Source: Ignavibacteria bacterium (lineage in GTDB: Bacteria; Bacteroidota; Ignavibacteria; Tepidaquicellales; Tepidaquicellaceae). Taken from it: a stretch of 64,000 nt of DNA. Under the pieces are notes generated by a model, which had not been told where the DNA came from, made no database searches, and was given only the letters and a program-made list of their open reading frames with translations. The first letter of the stretch is position 1; the number at the start of each line of letters is the position of its first letter. Below, in pieces: positions 36,610-45,949 of the stretch. The translations under genes and the position numbers were made by a program. Location: positions 186,001-250,000 of the forward strand of contig JADJMZ010000007.1 of NCBI GenBank assembly GCA_016709315.1. The letters run 5' to 3'.

Positions 36610-36749
36610 TTAAAATATTTGTTTTTTTAATATAACTTTTTGGGTTTTTTATTAAAAGTCTGTTATCATCTTTTTTCAAAAACTCTTTGCACGAATAAAA
36701 ATTTGTATCAGCAGATTTAAGTTGAATTAATCTATTTCTGAAAATATAA

Positions 36750-37499
36750 TTATTTCAAAATAGTCATTTTTTTTGTATCATAAAAATTGTTTGAAAAAAT
36801 TGAATAATAATATATTCCCGATGATAGACGGCTTCCGTCAAAATCAATTTTATACTTACCGGAATTTATTCTTTCATTATTTAATAATACAGCCACTTCC
36901 TTTCCGAGAATGTCAAATACTTTTAAAGTGACAATATCAGATTTAGAAATTGAAAAATTAATCTGTGTTGAAGGATTAAAGGGATTAGGAAAGTTCTGTG
37001 ACAAACTGTAATTATCAGCGCCGGAGGAAATTGTTTGTATACCAACGTCACCAATCCTTACATTAAAGCTAATCATTACAAACTCAGACGGATTATCGGT
37101 ATTATACATTTTTACATTTGCAGTTCCAAGACCCTGACCTGAACATGTGAAATCTATGTAAAACAGAGTATCAGTATGATTAGGAGTGATGTTGTATGGC
37201 GGATCAGATGGAAGTGAAATTGTATCAATAAATGGCGCATAGCATAAATCATAGCACATCTGAGTTTCCCAGTTTGCCGGCAAATTATTATAAATTCTGG
37301 CAAATCTGAAATTGACAGGAGATGACGAAGTATTCCTGACAATTCCCTGCAATTTTACTACCTGGGTCGAATCAGGAATGTATGGATAATTAACACTGGC
37401 GGATCCTAATGGAGTAAAAGAAAAGTTCTGAGCATTTGAGTAAGTGTTAATAAAAACAGAAATCAAAAAAATCGTAATAAGTAAAGAAATATTTTTCAT
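36750..37499 (-). CDS. Secreted protein with type IX sorting domain
   Basis: 249 residues. Signal peptide about 1-23 (ending near YSNAQ), a beta-sandwich-like region of about 135 residues with two cysteines spaced as if disulfide-bonded (CYDLC), and a sorting domain with SQNFPNPFNPSTQINFSI, VFDILGKEVAVLL and SSGIYYYSIFSNNF. The central part resembles a generic secreted DUF1573/Ig-like fold, but I do not name a family. It begins 8 bp after the TPR gene. Confidence 0.82.
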   Translation of the reverse strand: MKNISLLITIFLISVFINTYSNAQNFSFTPLGSASVNYPYIPDSTQVVKLQGIVRNTSSSPVNFRFARIYNNLPANWETQMCYDLCYAPFIDTISLPSDPPYNITPNHTDTLFYIDFTCSGQGLGTANVKMYNTDNPSEFVMISFNVRIGDVGIQTISSGADNYSLSQNFPNPFNPSTQINFSISKSDIVTLKVFDILGKEVAVLLNNERINSGKYKIDFDGSRLSSGIYYYSIFSNNFYDTKKMTILK

Positions 37500-37507
37500 G
37501 TGATTTA

Positions 37508-38002
37508 TTAGTTTAGAAGACCTTGTAATTTATTGAAATATTGTTTTGCAAGTAGATAATCCGGTGATAAAATTATTGCTGTTCTGTATTCCTCAAGCGC
37601 TTCAAACCAAAGACCTTTTAGTTCGAGCACTCTTCCAATATTTAAATGTGCAAAATGATGATTTTCATACCGCTTTGATTTAACAGCAAGTTCAAGCCAT
37701 GTCAACGCTTCATCATGTTTGCCTTGCTTAATCAGATATGAGCCTATGTCATTATACGGATTTCCATAATCTGCATCAACTGAAATAGCATTCTTGCATT
37801 CTTCAATCGCTTTATCAAGATCACCTGTAAAACTGTATGTCCAGCCGAGAAATGTATGCGCTTCAGCTGTAGGAAAAAAATCAATAGAGAGTTTGTAATT
37901 CAAAATAGCTTCTTCGAATTGACCTTTCATCTGGAATTCATAAGCTTTGTTTAAATACTCTTTGGATTTTTCCAAAGGACTTTTCATATTGTCAGTATTC
38001 AT
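37508..38002 (-). CDS. Tetratricopeptide repeat protein
   Basis: Soluble TPR protein with about four repeats: KEYLNKAYEFQMKGQFEEAI, AHTFLGWTYSFTGDLDKAI, PYNDIGSYLIKQGKHDEAL and AHLNIGRVLELKGLWFEAL. The open frame begins at ATG 38062 with 20 basic, non-signal-like residues; ATG 38002 (MNTDNMKSPLEK) is preferred, giving 164 residues. No signal peptide. Binding partner unknown; it is the first gene of a pair with the sorting-domain gene downstream. Confidence 0.78.
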   Translation of the reverse strand: MNTDNMKSPLEKSKEYLNKAYEFQMKGQFEEAILNYKLSIDFFPTAEAHTFLGWTYSFTGDLDKAIEECKNAISVDADYGNPYNDIGSYLIKQGKHDEALTWLELAVKSKRYENHHFAHLNIGRVLELKGLWFEALEEYRTAIILSPDYLLAKQYFNKLQGLLN

Positions 38003-38195
38003 TTTATAAGTTTTATATTTCTTAACTTGTATAAATCCGGTAAAGTTTCTTTTAACAAACATAACTTATGTTATTATTTTTTTCAAGTTGAATAAGTAAA
38101 TTGTATCTGCTGTTATTTAAAAATAAATTGTAATCAAAGACAGGTTTACGGAAAGATAATTAAATCTTTTTTACCATACTAAATTAAATTATTGA

Positions 38196-38912
38196 TTGAA
38201 AACCAGAATCGGAATAGTATTAGGATCGGGACTGCATAGTTTTTCCGACGAAATCGTTTCACCGGGAAAAATTTACGAAGACAGTGACAGTTTTCACAGT
38301 ATACAAGTCCTGAAAGGCAAAATCAGTAATAATGAGGTCGTAATTTTTTCAGGGAGAAGGCATTATTATGAAGGTTATGATAATGATGATATATTTCAGA
38401 ATATCAATTTTGCAAAAGATCTGGGAATTAACTTATTAATACTGACCAATGCGGCAGGCGGAATAAACAGGAGATTCAGAGTTTCCGATATAATGCTTAT
38501 TACTTCTCATTATAATTTTATTAAAAACAGATTTACTGAAAACGTGATGACTGATTATTATGATAAAACTTTAAATGCAAGAATTAAAAATACAGCTCTT
38601 AGAAATAAAATGATTCTGAGAACCGGCAGTTACTGCTGTCTGTCCGGTCCGATGTATGAAACAAAATCTGAGATCAGATATCTTGCTAAATACGGAATAG
38701 ATGCAGTGGGAATGTCAACTGTTCCTGAAATGATTCATGCCGGTAATTCAGGCATAAAAATAATCGCTTTGTCATGCATTACCAATTTGCTTTCTGAAAA
38801 TTCTACCGGTATTACAGATCATAAGGAAGTTGTTGAAGCCGGAAAAAATTCATACCAGACATTTTCATCGCTTATAAAAAATATTGTTTCCGATTTTTCG
38901 GATAAATTTTAA
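38196..38912 (+). CDS. Purine nucleoside phosphorylase, trimeric type
   Basis: 238 residues, TTG start. The family of PNP/MTAP phosphorylases is recognised from the N-terminal GIVLGSGLHSF phosphate loop, FSGRRHYYEGY, LTNAAGGINRRF and GPMYETKSEIRYLAKYGIDAVGMST with the substrate Glu and Met. It cleaves purine nucleosides with phosphate. Slightly short against the usual 270 residues, with a trimmed loop region. TatD follows after 9 bp. Confidence 0.9.
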   Translation: MKTRIGIVLGSGLHSFSDEIVSPGKIYEDSDSFHSIQVLKGKISNNEVVIFSGRRHYYEGYDNDDIFQNINFAKDLGINLLILTNAAGGINRRFRVSDIMLITSHYNFIKNRFTENVMTDYYDKTLNARIKNTALRNKMILRTGSYCCLSGPMYETKSEIRYLAKYGIDAVGMSTVPEMIHAGNSGIKIIALSCITNLLSENSTGITDHKEVVEAGKNSYQTFSSLIKNIVSDFSDKF

Positions 38913-38921
38913 AGATTCAAT

Positions 38922-39692
38922 TTGATTATTGATACACACGCTCATCTTTATTATCCCGAATTGATTTCTGAAATAGATGAAATTTTATCAAGGGCTAAAG
39001 ACTCCGGAATTGAAAGGATTATAGTACCAGCTGTTGATCTTACGACATCTGAAACTATATTAAAACTTTCGGAAAAATATGATATGATTTACTGCGCTTT
39101 GGGAATACATCCATGCGAAGTAAAAAACAGCGATATGAAATCTCTTGATGAAATTGAAAAACTTCTTGGTCACGAGAAAGTAATTGCAATAGGCGAAACA
39201 GGTCTTGATTATTACTGGGATACTTCTAACATTGATAATCAAAAAGAATTTTTTTCACATCAGATCCGGCTTGCAAAAGCTTACAGACTTCCGGTAATTA
39301 TTCATACCAGAAGTTCGACAGAAGATGCAATAAAAATTATAAAAGATAATTATGACCAGAATCTATCAGGTCAGTTTCATTGTTTCAGCGGTGATAAAGA
39401 ACAATTGAATAAAGTTATGGATCTTGATAATTTTTATATCTCATTCTGCGGTAATATTACTTATAAAAAATTCAATGATACAGATATAATACTTAGTTGC
39501 CCGGAAAGTAAATTGTTATCAGAAACAGACTCCCCTTTTCTACCGCCTGTTCCATACAGAGGTAAGAGAAATGAGCCGTCTTATATTGTCAATACAATTT
39601 CCAAAATATCTGAAATAAAAAATACTGATGTCGAAAGACTCAGGGAAAAACTTTATTCAAATGCCACGAATCTTTTTTTCAAAAAAATTTAA
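38922..39692 (+). CDS. tatD: TatD-family metal-dependent hydrolase
   Basis: 256-residue TIM-barrel hydrolase with all metal-binding signatures: DTHAHLY at the start, GETGLDYYW, IIHTRSS, GQFHCFSGD and ETDSPFLPPVPYRGKRN. TatD proteins are magnesium-dependent 3'-5' DNases; YcfH/YjjV-type homologues act on DNA damage. TTG start at 38922, 9 bp after the phosphorylase gene, so likely one transcript. Confidence 0.93.
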   Translation: MIIDTHAHLYYPELISEIDEILSRAKDSGIERIIVPAVDLTTSETILKLSEKYDMIYCALGIHPCEVKNSDMKSLDEIEKLLGHEKVIAIGETGLDYYWDTSNIDNQKEFFSHQIRLAKAYRLPVIIHTRSSTEDAIKIIKDNYDQNLSGQFHCFSGDKEQLNKVMDLDNFYISFCGNITYKKFNDTDIILSCPESKLLSETDSPFLPPVPYRGKRNEPSYIVNTISKISEIKNTDVERLREKLYSNATNLFFKKI

Positions 39693-39708
39693 GTATAAAT
39701 TATTTATT

Positions 39709-39857
39709 CAAGTTGACTGCTTAGATCTTTGAAGTTTGTTTGCTGCCACGTATTGCACGAATTCACACTAATTATATTTACAATTCATTTTAAAATCGGG
39801 TTAAGTAAGCGGAATTAGTGTCAATTATTTGTATTCAAAGATGGAACAGTCAACCTG
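39709..39857. repeat. 149-bp imperfect inverted repeat (MITE-like)
   Basis: Ends CAAGTTGACTG (39709-39719) and CAGTCAACCTG (39847-39857) are inverted copies with one mismatch. Further inside, ATCTTTGAA (39725-39733) pairs with TTCAAAGAT (39834-39842), and AATTCACACTAATT (39760-39773) pairs with AATTAGTGTCAATT (39813-39826) with one mismatch. The left arm has an extra 19 bases between the second and third blocks. No coding frame. It could be a small non-autonomous transposable element or a large intergenic hairpin; ATTATTTA occurs close outside both ends, but it is AT-rich and not flush. Confidence 0.6.
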
Positions 39858-39910
39858 ATTATTTAAATAAACTAAAATTTATTTCAGTTTAAATTAAAAA
39901 ACTAATAAAT

Positions 39911-39918
39911 TATATTTG
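39911..39918 (+). promoter_or_regulatory. Candidate Bacteroidota-type -7 element upstream of DUF4190 gene
   Basis: TATATTTG matches TAnnTTTG, 22 bp before the ATG at 39941. A weak TTTA at 39888-39891 lies 19 bp upstream, close to the expected -33 spacing. It implies a very short leader. Motif match only. Confidence 0.4.
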
Positions 39919-39940
39919 TCAAACTAAAACACAATAAAAC

Positions 39941-40333
39941 ATGAACGCATATTCGTTTAACAGACAAGATTCGGGAAGCGGAAATTTTCCACCACCACCA
40001 CCTCCTCCGCCAAATAATCCACAATACGGATTTACACCACCGCCGCCTCCGGGAAATCAGGGAGGAAGCGCAAGTTCGAATGCAATAATTTCACTTGTCC
40101 TCGGAATTTTATCATATATAATGTGTCCTGTTATACTTGGCATAGCGGCATGGATAATGGGAAATAATGAACTGAAAGCTATTGATTCTGGACAATCATC
40201 CGAAGCCGGTAGAACTCTTGCGAACATCGGAAAATGGTTGGGCATAGTTAATATTATTCTTACAGTAATTGGAATAATTCTGATAGTAATTTTAATGTCT
40301 CTCGGTTTATTAGGCTCAATGTTTAATAATTAA
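39941..40333 (+). CDS. DUF4190-type membrane protein with proline-rich N-terminus
   Basis: 130 residues. The first 45 are a proline/glycine-rich, disordered tail with runs of six to eight prolines (codons CCA/CCT/CCG at 39990-40055). Two membrane helices follow (ISLVLGILSYIMCPVILGIAAWIMG and IGKWLGIVNIILTVIGIILI) separated by the short loop NNELKAIDSG. This is the DUF4190 layout common in small membrane proteins of unknown role. A terminator follows at once, so it is monocistronic. Confidence 0.85.
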   Translation: MNAYSFNRQDSGSGNFPPPPPPPPNNPQYGFTPPPPPGNQGGSASSNAIISLVLGILSYIMCPVILGIAAWIMGNNELKAIDSGQSSEAGRTLANIGKWLGIVNIILTVIGIILIVILMSLGLLGSMFNN

Positions 40334-40356
40334 AATCTTTTAACTGAATAATTTTA

Positions 40357-40386
40357 AGGTAGCTCAGTTAAGAGCTGCCTTTTTTT
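40357..40386 (+). terminator. Rho-independent terminator after DUF4190 gene
   Basis: Stem AGGTAGCTC (40357-40365) / GAGCTGCCT (40372-40380), nine pairs with one G-T wobble, loop of six, then six Ts (40381-40386). The next gene starts only 11 bp later. Confidence 0.9.
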
Positions 40387-40397
40387 ATAATATAAAT

Positions 40398-40841
40398 TTG
40401 AAAATTAATTTCAGAAAATTTGATTCTGCGAGACCGGCAGTAATACCTGAATACAAGACAGCAGGCTCCGCAGGAATGGATGTATCATCATCAGAAAGTG
40501 ACACAATAATTATTAAACCGTTTGACAGAGTCCTTGTGCCGACTAATCTTGTTTTAGAGATACCTGACGGATTTGAAGGTCAGATAAGACCGCGAAGCGG
40601 ACTTGCATTTAAATACGGAATTACGGTTCTCAATACTCCCGGCACTATAGATTCAGACTACCGGGGCGAAATAAAAATTCTTCTTATAAATTTTGGAAAA
40701 GAAGATTTTGAAATTAATTACGGGGAAAGAATAGCTCAGATAGTTATTGCTGAGCATGCTAAAGTGAATCTCACTCATTCCGAAGAAATCACTGAAACTA
40801 TAAGAGGAGACGGAGGATATGGAAGCACAGGTGTGCATTAA
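40398..40841 (+). CDS. dut: Deoxyuridine 5'-triphosphate nucleotidohydrolase
   Basis: 147-residue trimeric dUTPase that keeps uracil out of DNA. All five motifs are visible: AGSAGMDVSS (1), RPRSGLAFKYGI (2), NTPGTIDSDYRGEI (3), ERIAQIVI (4) and RGDGGYGSTG (5). TTG start at 40398, 11 bp after a terminator, so the leader is very short. rsmI follows after 55 bp. Confidence 0.96.
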   Translation: MKINFRKFDSARPAVIPEYKTAGSAGMDVSSSESDTIIIKPFDRVLVPTNLVLEIPDGFEGQIRPRSGLAFKYGITVLNTPGTIDSDYRGEIKILLINFGKEDFEINYGERIAQIVIAEHAKVNLTHSEEITETIRGDGGYGSTGVH

Positions 40842-40896
40842 TCTCATTTATAAAACTGATAGTAAGATAATTAAAATTATTAAGGAAGATAGTTAG

Positions 40897-41574
40897 TTGG
40901 AAGGAGTTTTAAACATTGTATCAACGCCTATCGGTGATTATTCTGATATCACGCTCAGAGCATTAAGGATATTGAACGAATCTGATTACATAATCTGCGA
41001 AGAGTATAAAGAAGCTTCTAAGCTGTTAAGATTTTTTGAAATAAATAAAGAGCTGAAGTCCCTTAACGAACATAATGAAACAGATTCATCAGATGAAATA
41101 TTTCTCGATCTTTTAAACGGAAAGAATTTATCAATTATCTCAGACTGCGGCACACCGGTATTTTCAGATCCCGGAAGCATAATTCTGCAAAAGTGCATAG
41201 ATGCTAATATTAAAATCGAATTCATAGGCGGAGCTAATTCAGTAATTGCTTCCATCGTACTATCCGGATTTGATATCAGCAGATTTTATTATGCCGGGTT
41301 TCTCTCTCCTAAATCCGAAATCAGGAAAAAGGAATTGCAGAGTTTAAAGTATTTAAAAAGAACTATAGTAATAATGGAAGCTCCATACAGACTCAAAGCA
41401 ATTCTTCAGGACATTAAAGATATTTTCTTGCATAGAAAAATATTTGTAGCTTTTGGTCTTACAATGCAAAGCGAAAAAAAATTCAGAGGCAATGCTTCAG
41501 AAATATTAGACACAATCGGAGAGGATAATTTAAAAGGAGAATTTTTAATTTTAATAGATAAATACTGTGATTAA
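40897..41574 (+). CDS. rsmI: 16S rRNA (cytidine(1402)-2'-O)-methyltransferase
   Basis: 225-residue tetrapyrrole-methylase-fold enzyme. It shows LNIVSTPIGDYSDITLRALR, SDYIICEE and SDCGTPVFSDPGS near the SAM pocket; EAPYRLKAIL is the usual RsmI helix. The DAGTPGISDPG consensus is altered (DCGTPVF) and the later GPSA turn reads GANS, so this is a divergent copy. TTG start at 40897 after AAGGAAG. corA overlaps its end by 8 bp. Confidence 0.87.
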   Translation: MEGVLNIVSTPIGDYSDITLRALRILNESDYIICEEYKEASKLLRFFEINKELKSLNEHNETDSSDEIFLDLLNGKNLSIISDCGTPVFSDPGSIILQKCIDANIKIEFIGGANSVIASIVLSGFDISRFYYAGFLSPKSEIRKKELQSLKYLKRTIVIMEAPYRLKAILQDIKDIFLHRKIFVAFGLTMQSEKKFRGNASEILDTIGEDNLKGEFLILIDKYCD

Positions 41575-42553
41575 TATTGTAAAATACAGTGATGGCAAGG
41601 GACTTCAGGCGGTAACACCTGATGAACTTCTAAAATGGGATTACAATTGTTCTGAAAAGCTATGGGTTGATATTTACAATAATTCCGAAAAAGAAAGCTA
41701 TGATGTACTTAAAAATTCATTCGAATTTCATCCGCTTGCAATAGAAGACAGTTTGAAATATCTGCAGGATAATACTATACATCATCCTAAAATAGACATA
41801 TTCGATGAATATGTATTTATTGTTTTCAACGGGCTGAATGTAAAGGAAAAAACATTCAAATATGATTTGTTTTCCCTGAGTTGTTTTCTCGGACATAATT
41901 TTCTCGTTACAGTACACAATGAAAAAGGAGGAAACTTTCTTACAAGCAACATAAAATTAATTTTAAATGACAGCACTTTTAAAAAAGGACCTGATTATAT
42001 TTTAAATCTTATTTTTGATGAGATAGTAGACAGGTATTATCCTATACTTGACAACCTTGAGGATGAAATTGACAGAATTGAAAAATTAGTTTTTAATGAA
42101 CAGCCGAATAATGAAACTCTGCAGAAGATATTAAATCTGAAAAAAGATCTTATCAAACTCAGAAGGATATCATCTTACCAAAAAGAAGTCCTTTTTAAAC
42201 TAAGCCGCGGAGATTCAGATCTCATAACATCAGAAGAAACCATGTACTACAGAAACGTTTATGATCATTTAGTGAGAGTTTCCGATACTGCTGAATCATA
42301 CAGAGACTATGCTGCAGGAATGCTTGACTCATATTTATCAATAGTCAATAATAAAATGAACGAGGTAATGAAATTTCTTACAATCATTGCCACTATCATT
42401 TTACCGTTAAGTTTTGTAACCGGACTGTTCGGAATGAATTTTGATGAAATTCCTTTTCTACACAGTAAATTCGGTTTTTATTTAAGTTTACTGATAATGC
42501 TGACGATAGCAGTATTTATGATATTTTGGTTCAGAAAAAAAAGATGGCTCTAA
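41567..42553 (+). CDS. corA: CorA-family magnesium/cobalt transporter
   Basis: 328 residues. A large N-terminal cytoplasmic domain leads into a long helix and two C-terminal membrane helices. The signature motif GMN is present in GLFGMNFDEIP between the helices, and the C-terminus is strongly basic (RKKRWL), as usual. GTG start at 41567 overlaps the rsmI stop by 8 bp, so translation is probably coupled. It converges on the aminotransferase gene with 4 bp of overlap. Confidence 0.93.
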   Translation: MINIVKYSDGKGLQAVTPDELLKWDYNCSEKLWVDIYNNSEKESYDVLKNSFEFHPLAIEDSLKYLQDNTIHHPKIDIFDEYVFIVFNGLNVKEKTFKYDLFSLSCFLGHNFLVTVHNEKGGNFLTSNIKLILNDSTFKKGPDYILNLIFDEIVDRYYPILDNLEDEIDRIEKLVFNEQPNNETLQKILNLKKDLIKLRRISSYQKEVLFKLSRGDSDLITSEETMYYRNVYDHLVRVSDTAESYRDYAAGMLDSYLSIVNNKMNEVMKFLTIIATIILPLSFVTGLFGMNFDEIPFLHSKFGFYLSLLIMLTIAVFMIFWFRKKRWL

Positions 42554-43455
42554 AAATTAAGAGGTTCCCCTTCTCTTCTTGTTAACTCTTTGAACCTTGA
42601 ATAAATCCTCAAAGTGATATCAGATTTATTTCTGTTATCAATAATTCTGCCGTCAATACTGTTCACTTTTGTAATTTCACCCATTGTGCCGCATGTAAAA
42701 ACCTCATCTGCATTATAAAACTCACTGATGGAAATATTTCTTTCGTAGCATGCAATGTTTAAGACTTTAGCGAGCATGATCACAACACTTCTTGTAATTC
42801 CCGGGAGACAAGCATCAGTTCCTGGTGTGTAGAGTTCATTACTTTTCACCATAAATATATTCGTAGCGTTTGTTTCAGCAACAAAGCCGTTAGAATCTAG
42901 CATTATTGCATCATCTGCTTCGCAGAAATTCGCCTGAATTTTAGCAAGGATATTGTTAAGCAGATTGTTGTGATGAATTTTAGAATCAAGAAAATGCGGT
43001 GAGTTTCTTATAATATGAGAAGTGATAAGCTCAATTCCATTTTCATTGTCATATACAGGAGGTTTCCATTCTGCAAGAACAATAAGGCAGGATCCTTTTT
43101 GATTTAACCTGGGGTCCATACCTGAAGTAACTTTTTCACCTCTGGTAAGAGTCAGACGAATATGCACGCCGTCTTTCATACCGTTTGCTTCAAGTGTTTT
43201 AAAAATCGCATCACGGATGAATTCTCTTGACGGAATATCGGTAAAAGCAAGTGTCCTGGCTGATTCCAGGAGACGATCAACATGCTGCCAGAAAAAAAAT
43301 ATTTTTCCGTTATAGACTCTCAATCCTTCCCATACTGCATCTCCGCCCTGAACGGAACTGTCATAAACAGATACCTTGGCTTCGCTTCTGGGATATATTC
43401 TGTCTTTAATAAAAATACTGATGTGCTGATTGCGGGGATCAAATTTATGTGGCAT
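42550..43455 (-). CDS. ilvE: Class IV aminotransferase, branched-chain type
   Basis: 301-residue PLP enzyme of fold type IV. It shows VSVYDSSVQGGDAVWEGLRVYNG, LDSKIHHNNLLNNILAK with the likely PLP lysine in SK, the D-NGFVAETNATNIFMVK segment and CLPGITRSVVI. Best match by eye is branched-chain amino acid aminotransferase (final step of Val/Leu/Ile synthesis). D-amino-acid transaminase and aminodeoxychorismate lyase share the fold. The lyase (pabC) alternative deserves notice, given the CADD-type pABA gene. No other ilv genes nearby. Confidence 0.78.
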   Translation of the reverse strand: MPHKFDPRNQHISIFIKDRIYPRSEAKVSVYDSSVQGGDAVWEGLRVYNGKIFFFWQHVDRLLESARTLAFTDIPSREFIRDAIFKTLEANGMKDGVHIRLTLTRGEKVTSGMDPRLNQKGSCLIVLAEWKPPVYDNENGIELITSHIIRNSPHFLDSKIHHNNLLNNILAKIQANFCEADDAIMLDSNGFVAETNATNIFMVKSNELYTPGTDACLPGITRSVVIMLAKVLNIACYERNISISEFYNADEVFTCGTMGEITKVNSIDGRIIDNRNKSDITLRIYSRFKELTRREGEPLNF

Positions 43456-43686
43456 GGTTTTTTATTACAAAAATACAAAATGCAGTAATTAAAACAATTC
43501 AAAAAACTTTATACAATGTATTTTTTCGAATTATAACATTTACATTAATTTCTAATATTCATTAATACTCAAGACCGCTCATTCCCTGTTTAAAACTCTG
43601 AAACTGCATCCTGCATTGCTCCTTATAATTTCACTTAAATATTCTTGTCATTTACATTATTTTAGTAACTCAAACAATTTATAAAA

Positions 43687-45933
43687 ATGAAATTTCCTTT
43701 AAGAATTATACTACTATTTTATATTACTCTGACAACTGTTATAACGGAAGCACAGGTAATGGAAACAAACAGCATCTCAGTTATGCCAGTCAAATATTAT
43801 CCTTCAGATGTTTTCAAAACAAGAGACCTTTCATTGATAAATGAATGGATAATAAATATTGCAAAAGAAGAGATTTTATTTTCAGACAGTATTATAAAAG
43901 TATTGACTGAAACCGATAAGAATTTCATGAATAAATTTCAGAAGAAAAAGTATTTGCTGGAGTTTGTTTCTGAAAACTGGAATGAAGTAATAAGACTGAA
44001 TGCTGAAGACGGCAATGAACAGGATGAGTCTGTAATCTATTCCAAAATTATACATGACTCGCCGGAAAATGTTGAGAACAGATTTATCAAAGCTTTAAGC
44101 GATAAAATAAGAGAGTATCCCCCTGACAATAAAATTAAATATATTAGTAACTTTATAAGGCAGATCAATAAAGCAAATAAAACTTATCTTGACGAAATTA
44201 AATATTTTTCAGGCGAATCTATCATACCCGATACTTCCCTCTTCAGATTATTTCAAAGTTATTCTTATCTTAAATATTATCCTTTAATCAGAAAAAAACT
44301 CGATAGCTACATTAGCTACATAGTTAAAGATAAATTTACAAAAGAAGATTCGCTCAGAGGAATTATAACTCCTGAAAGGCAATGGTGGGATGTTTTGAGA
44401 TATGATATAACAGTTAAACCTGATATTGAAAATAAAACTATATCCGGAATCAATGTTATAAATTACAAAGTTAAAGATCATAACAGTGATTTTAAAATGC
44501 AGATAGACCTTCAGTCACCAATGATAATTGACAGCGTATCTTCTCAGAAAGGTCAGGCAATTAAAATTCATAATGAAAAAAATGTTTGGTATGCGGACAT
44601 TCCGGATAAAGGTGATGAAGCGAATAAATACATAACAATTTATTTTCACGGAAAGCCAAAGGAAGCAGCGTTTCCGCCATGGGATGGCGGCTGGGTGTGG
44701 TCAAAAGACAGTTTGGGTAATCCCTGGATAAGCGTTGCATGTCAGGGATTAGGGGCAAGCGTATGGTATCCATGCAAGGATCATCTGAGCGATGAACCTG
44801 ATAACGGAGCTTCTCTTACGATGATCGTTCCGGACAATCTCAAAGGCATCTCAAATGGCAGACTAAGTTCAGAATTTTCTAACGGAGACGGAACACATTC
44901 ATACAGATGGGAAGTATCAAATCCAGTCAATAGTTATAATATCGTTCCTTACATTGGAAAGTATAAAAATATTTCCGCATCATATACCGGAGAAAAAGGC
45001 AAACTCGATATTGAGTTATGGGTTTTGGAATACAATCTTGCCAGAGCGGAAAGTCATTCCTTACCGGATGTATTGCGGATGTTAACAGCATTTGAATACT
45101 GGTTCGGACCTTATCCTTTTTACGAAGACAGTTACAAATTAGTGGATGCTCCTTTTGCAGGAATGGAGCATCAGAGCGCTATAGCTTACGGAAATAAATA
45201 TCTGAACGGATTTTGGGGAAATGATAACTCAGGTTCCGGCTGGGGGAAGAAATGGGATTATATTATAGTTCATGAAAGCGGTCATGAATGGTTCGGCAAC
45301 AATATCACAGACAAAGATATAGCGGATATGTGGATACATGAAAGTTTTACTACTTACAGCGAAACGGTTTTCACAGAATACTGGTACGGCAAAAATGCAG
45401 GAGAGGAATATAATTTCAGTACAAGGAAAAATATAGAGAATACAATTCCAGTCATTGGAGTTTACAATGTAAACAATGAAGGAATAAATTCTGATATGTA
45501 TATGAAGGGCAGCAACTTGCTGCAATCAATCAGAAAAAGCATGAACGATGATGATAAATTCAGAAATATTCTCAGAGGATTAAACGAAGCATTTTTTCAT
45601 TCTGTTGTAAATACTGAACAGGTAGAAAGTTACATCAACACAAATTCAGGATTTGATTTTTCAAATGTTTTTGATCAGTATCTGAGATCAACAGATATTC
45701 CTTTATTTGAATTTTATTTTGAAAGCGACGGAAGCAGAGTTTATTTCAGATACACTCACTGTAACGATGGATTCAACCTTCCTCTGACATTAGTAAACGG
45801 CAATGAAGTCCTCAGAATTTTTCCTGGCACTGAATGGCAAAGCGCAAATATAACTTCATCAGAAAAAGAACTTCTTGATGAAAAATTAATTGAATCACTT
45901 TATTATGTAAATGCTTTCAGGGTTAAAGAGTAA
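43687..45933 (+). CDS. M1-family metallopeptidase with long N-terminal extension
   Basis: 748 residues; signal peptide about 1-22. The peptidase part starts near residue 230 (RQWWDVLRYDITVKP) and has the substrate motif AGMEHQSAIAYGN (491-503) in place of GAMEN and the zinc site HESGHEW (H529, E530, H533) with E552 (WIHESFTTYSE) as third ligand. Secreted aminopeptidase of the kind that trims peptides in the periplasm or outside. Residues 23-228 form a predicted helical region not normally found in this family. Upstream, 43456-43686 (231 bp) shows no feature. Confidence 0.9.
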   Translation: MKFPLRIILLFYITLTTVITEAQVMETNSISVMPVKYYPSDVFKTRDLSLINEWIINIAKEEILFSDSIIKVLTETDKNFMNKFQKKKYLLEFVSENWNEVIRLNAEDGNEQDESVIYSKIIHDSPENVENRFIKALSDKIREYPPDNKIKYISNFIRQINKANKTYLDEIKYFSGESIIPDTSLFRLFQSYSYLKYYPLIRKKLDSYISYIVKDKFTKEDSLRGIITPERQWWDVLRYDITVKPDIENKTISGINVINYKVKDHNSDFKMQIDLQSPMIIDSVSSQKGQAIKIHNEKNVWYADIPDKGDEANKYITIYFHGKPKEAAFPPWDGGWVWSKDSLGNPWISVACQGLGASVWYPCKDHLSDEPDNGASLTMIVPDNLKGISNGRLSSEFSNGDGTHSYRWEVSNPVNSYNIVPYIGKYKNISASYTGEKGKLDIELWVLEYNLARAESHSLPDVLRMLTAFEYWFGPYPFYEDSYKLVDAPFAGMEHQSAIAYGNKYLNGFWGNDNSGSGWGKKWDYIIVHESGHEWFGNNITDKDIADMWIHESFTTYSETVFTEYWYGKNAGEEYNFSTRKNIENTIPVIGVYNVNNEGINSDMYMKGSNLLQSIRKSMNDDDKFRNILRGLNEAFFHSVVNTEQVESYINTNSGFDFSNVFDQYLRSTDIPLFEFYFESDGSRVYFRYTHCNDGFNLPLTLVNGNEVLRIFPGTEWQSANITSSEKELLDEKLIESLYYVNAFRVKE

Positions 45934-45949
45934 TTGAATGACAAAAGCT

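Noticed and set aside
39985..40060. Simple repeat of CCA/CCT/CCG triplets
   Set aside because: It is the codons of the proline-rich N-terminus of the DUF4190 protein, a common low-complexity tail, not a separate element.
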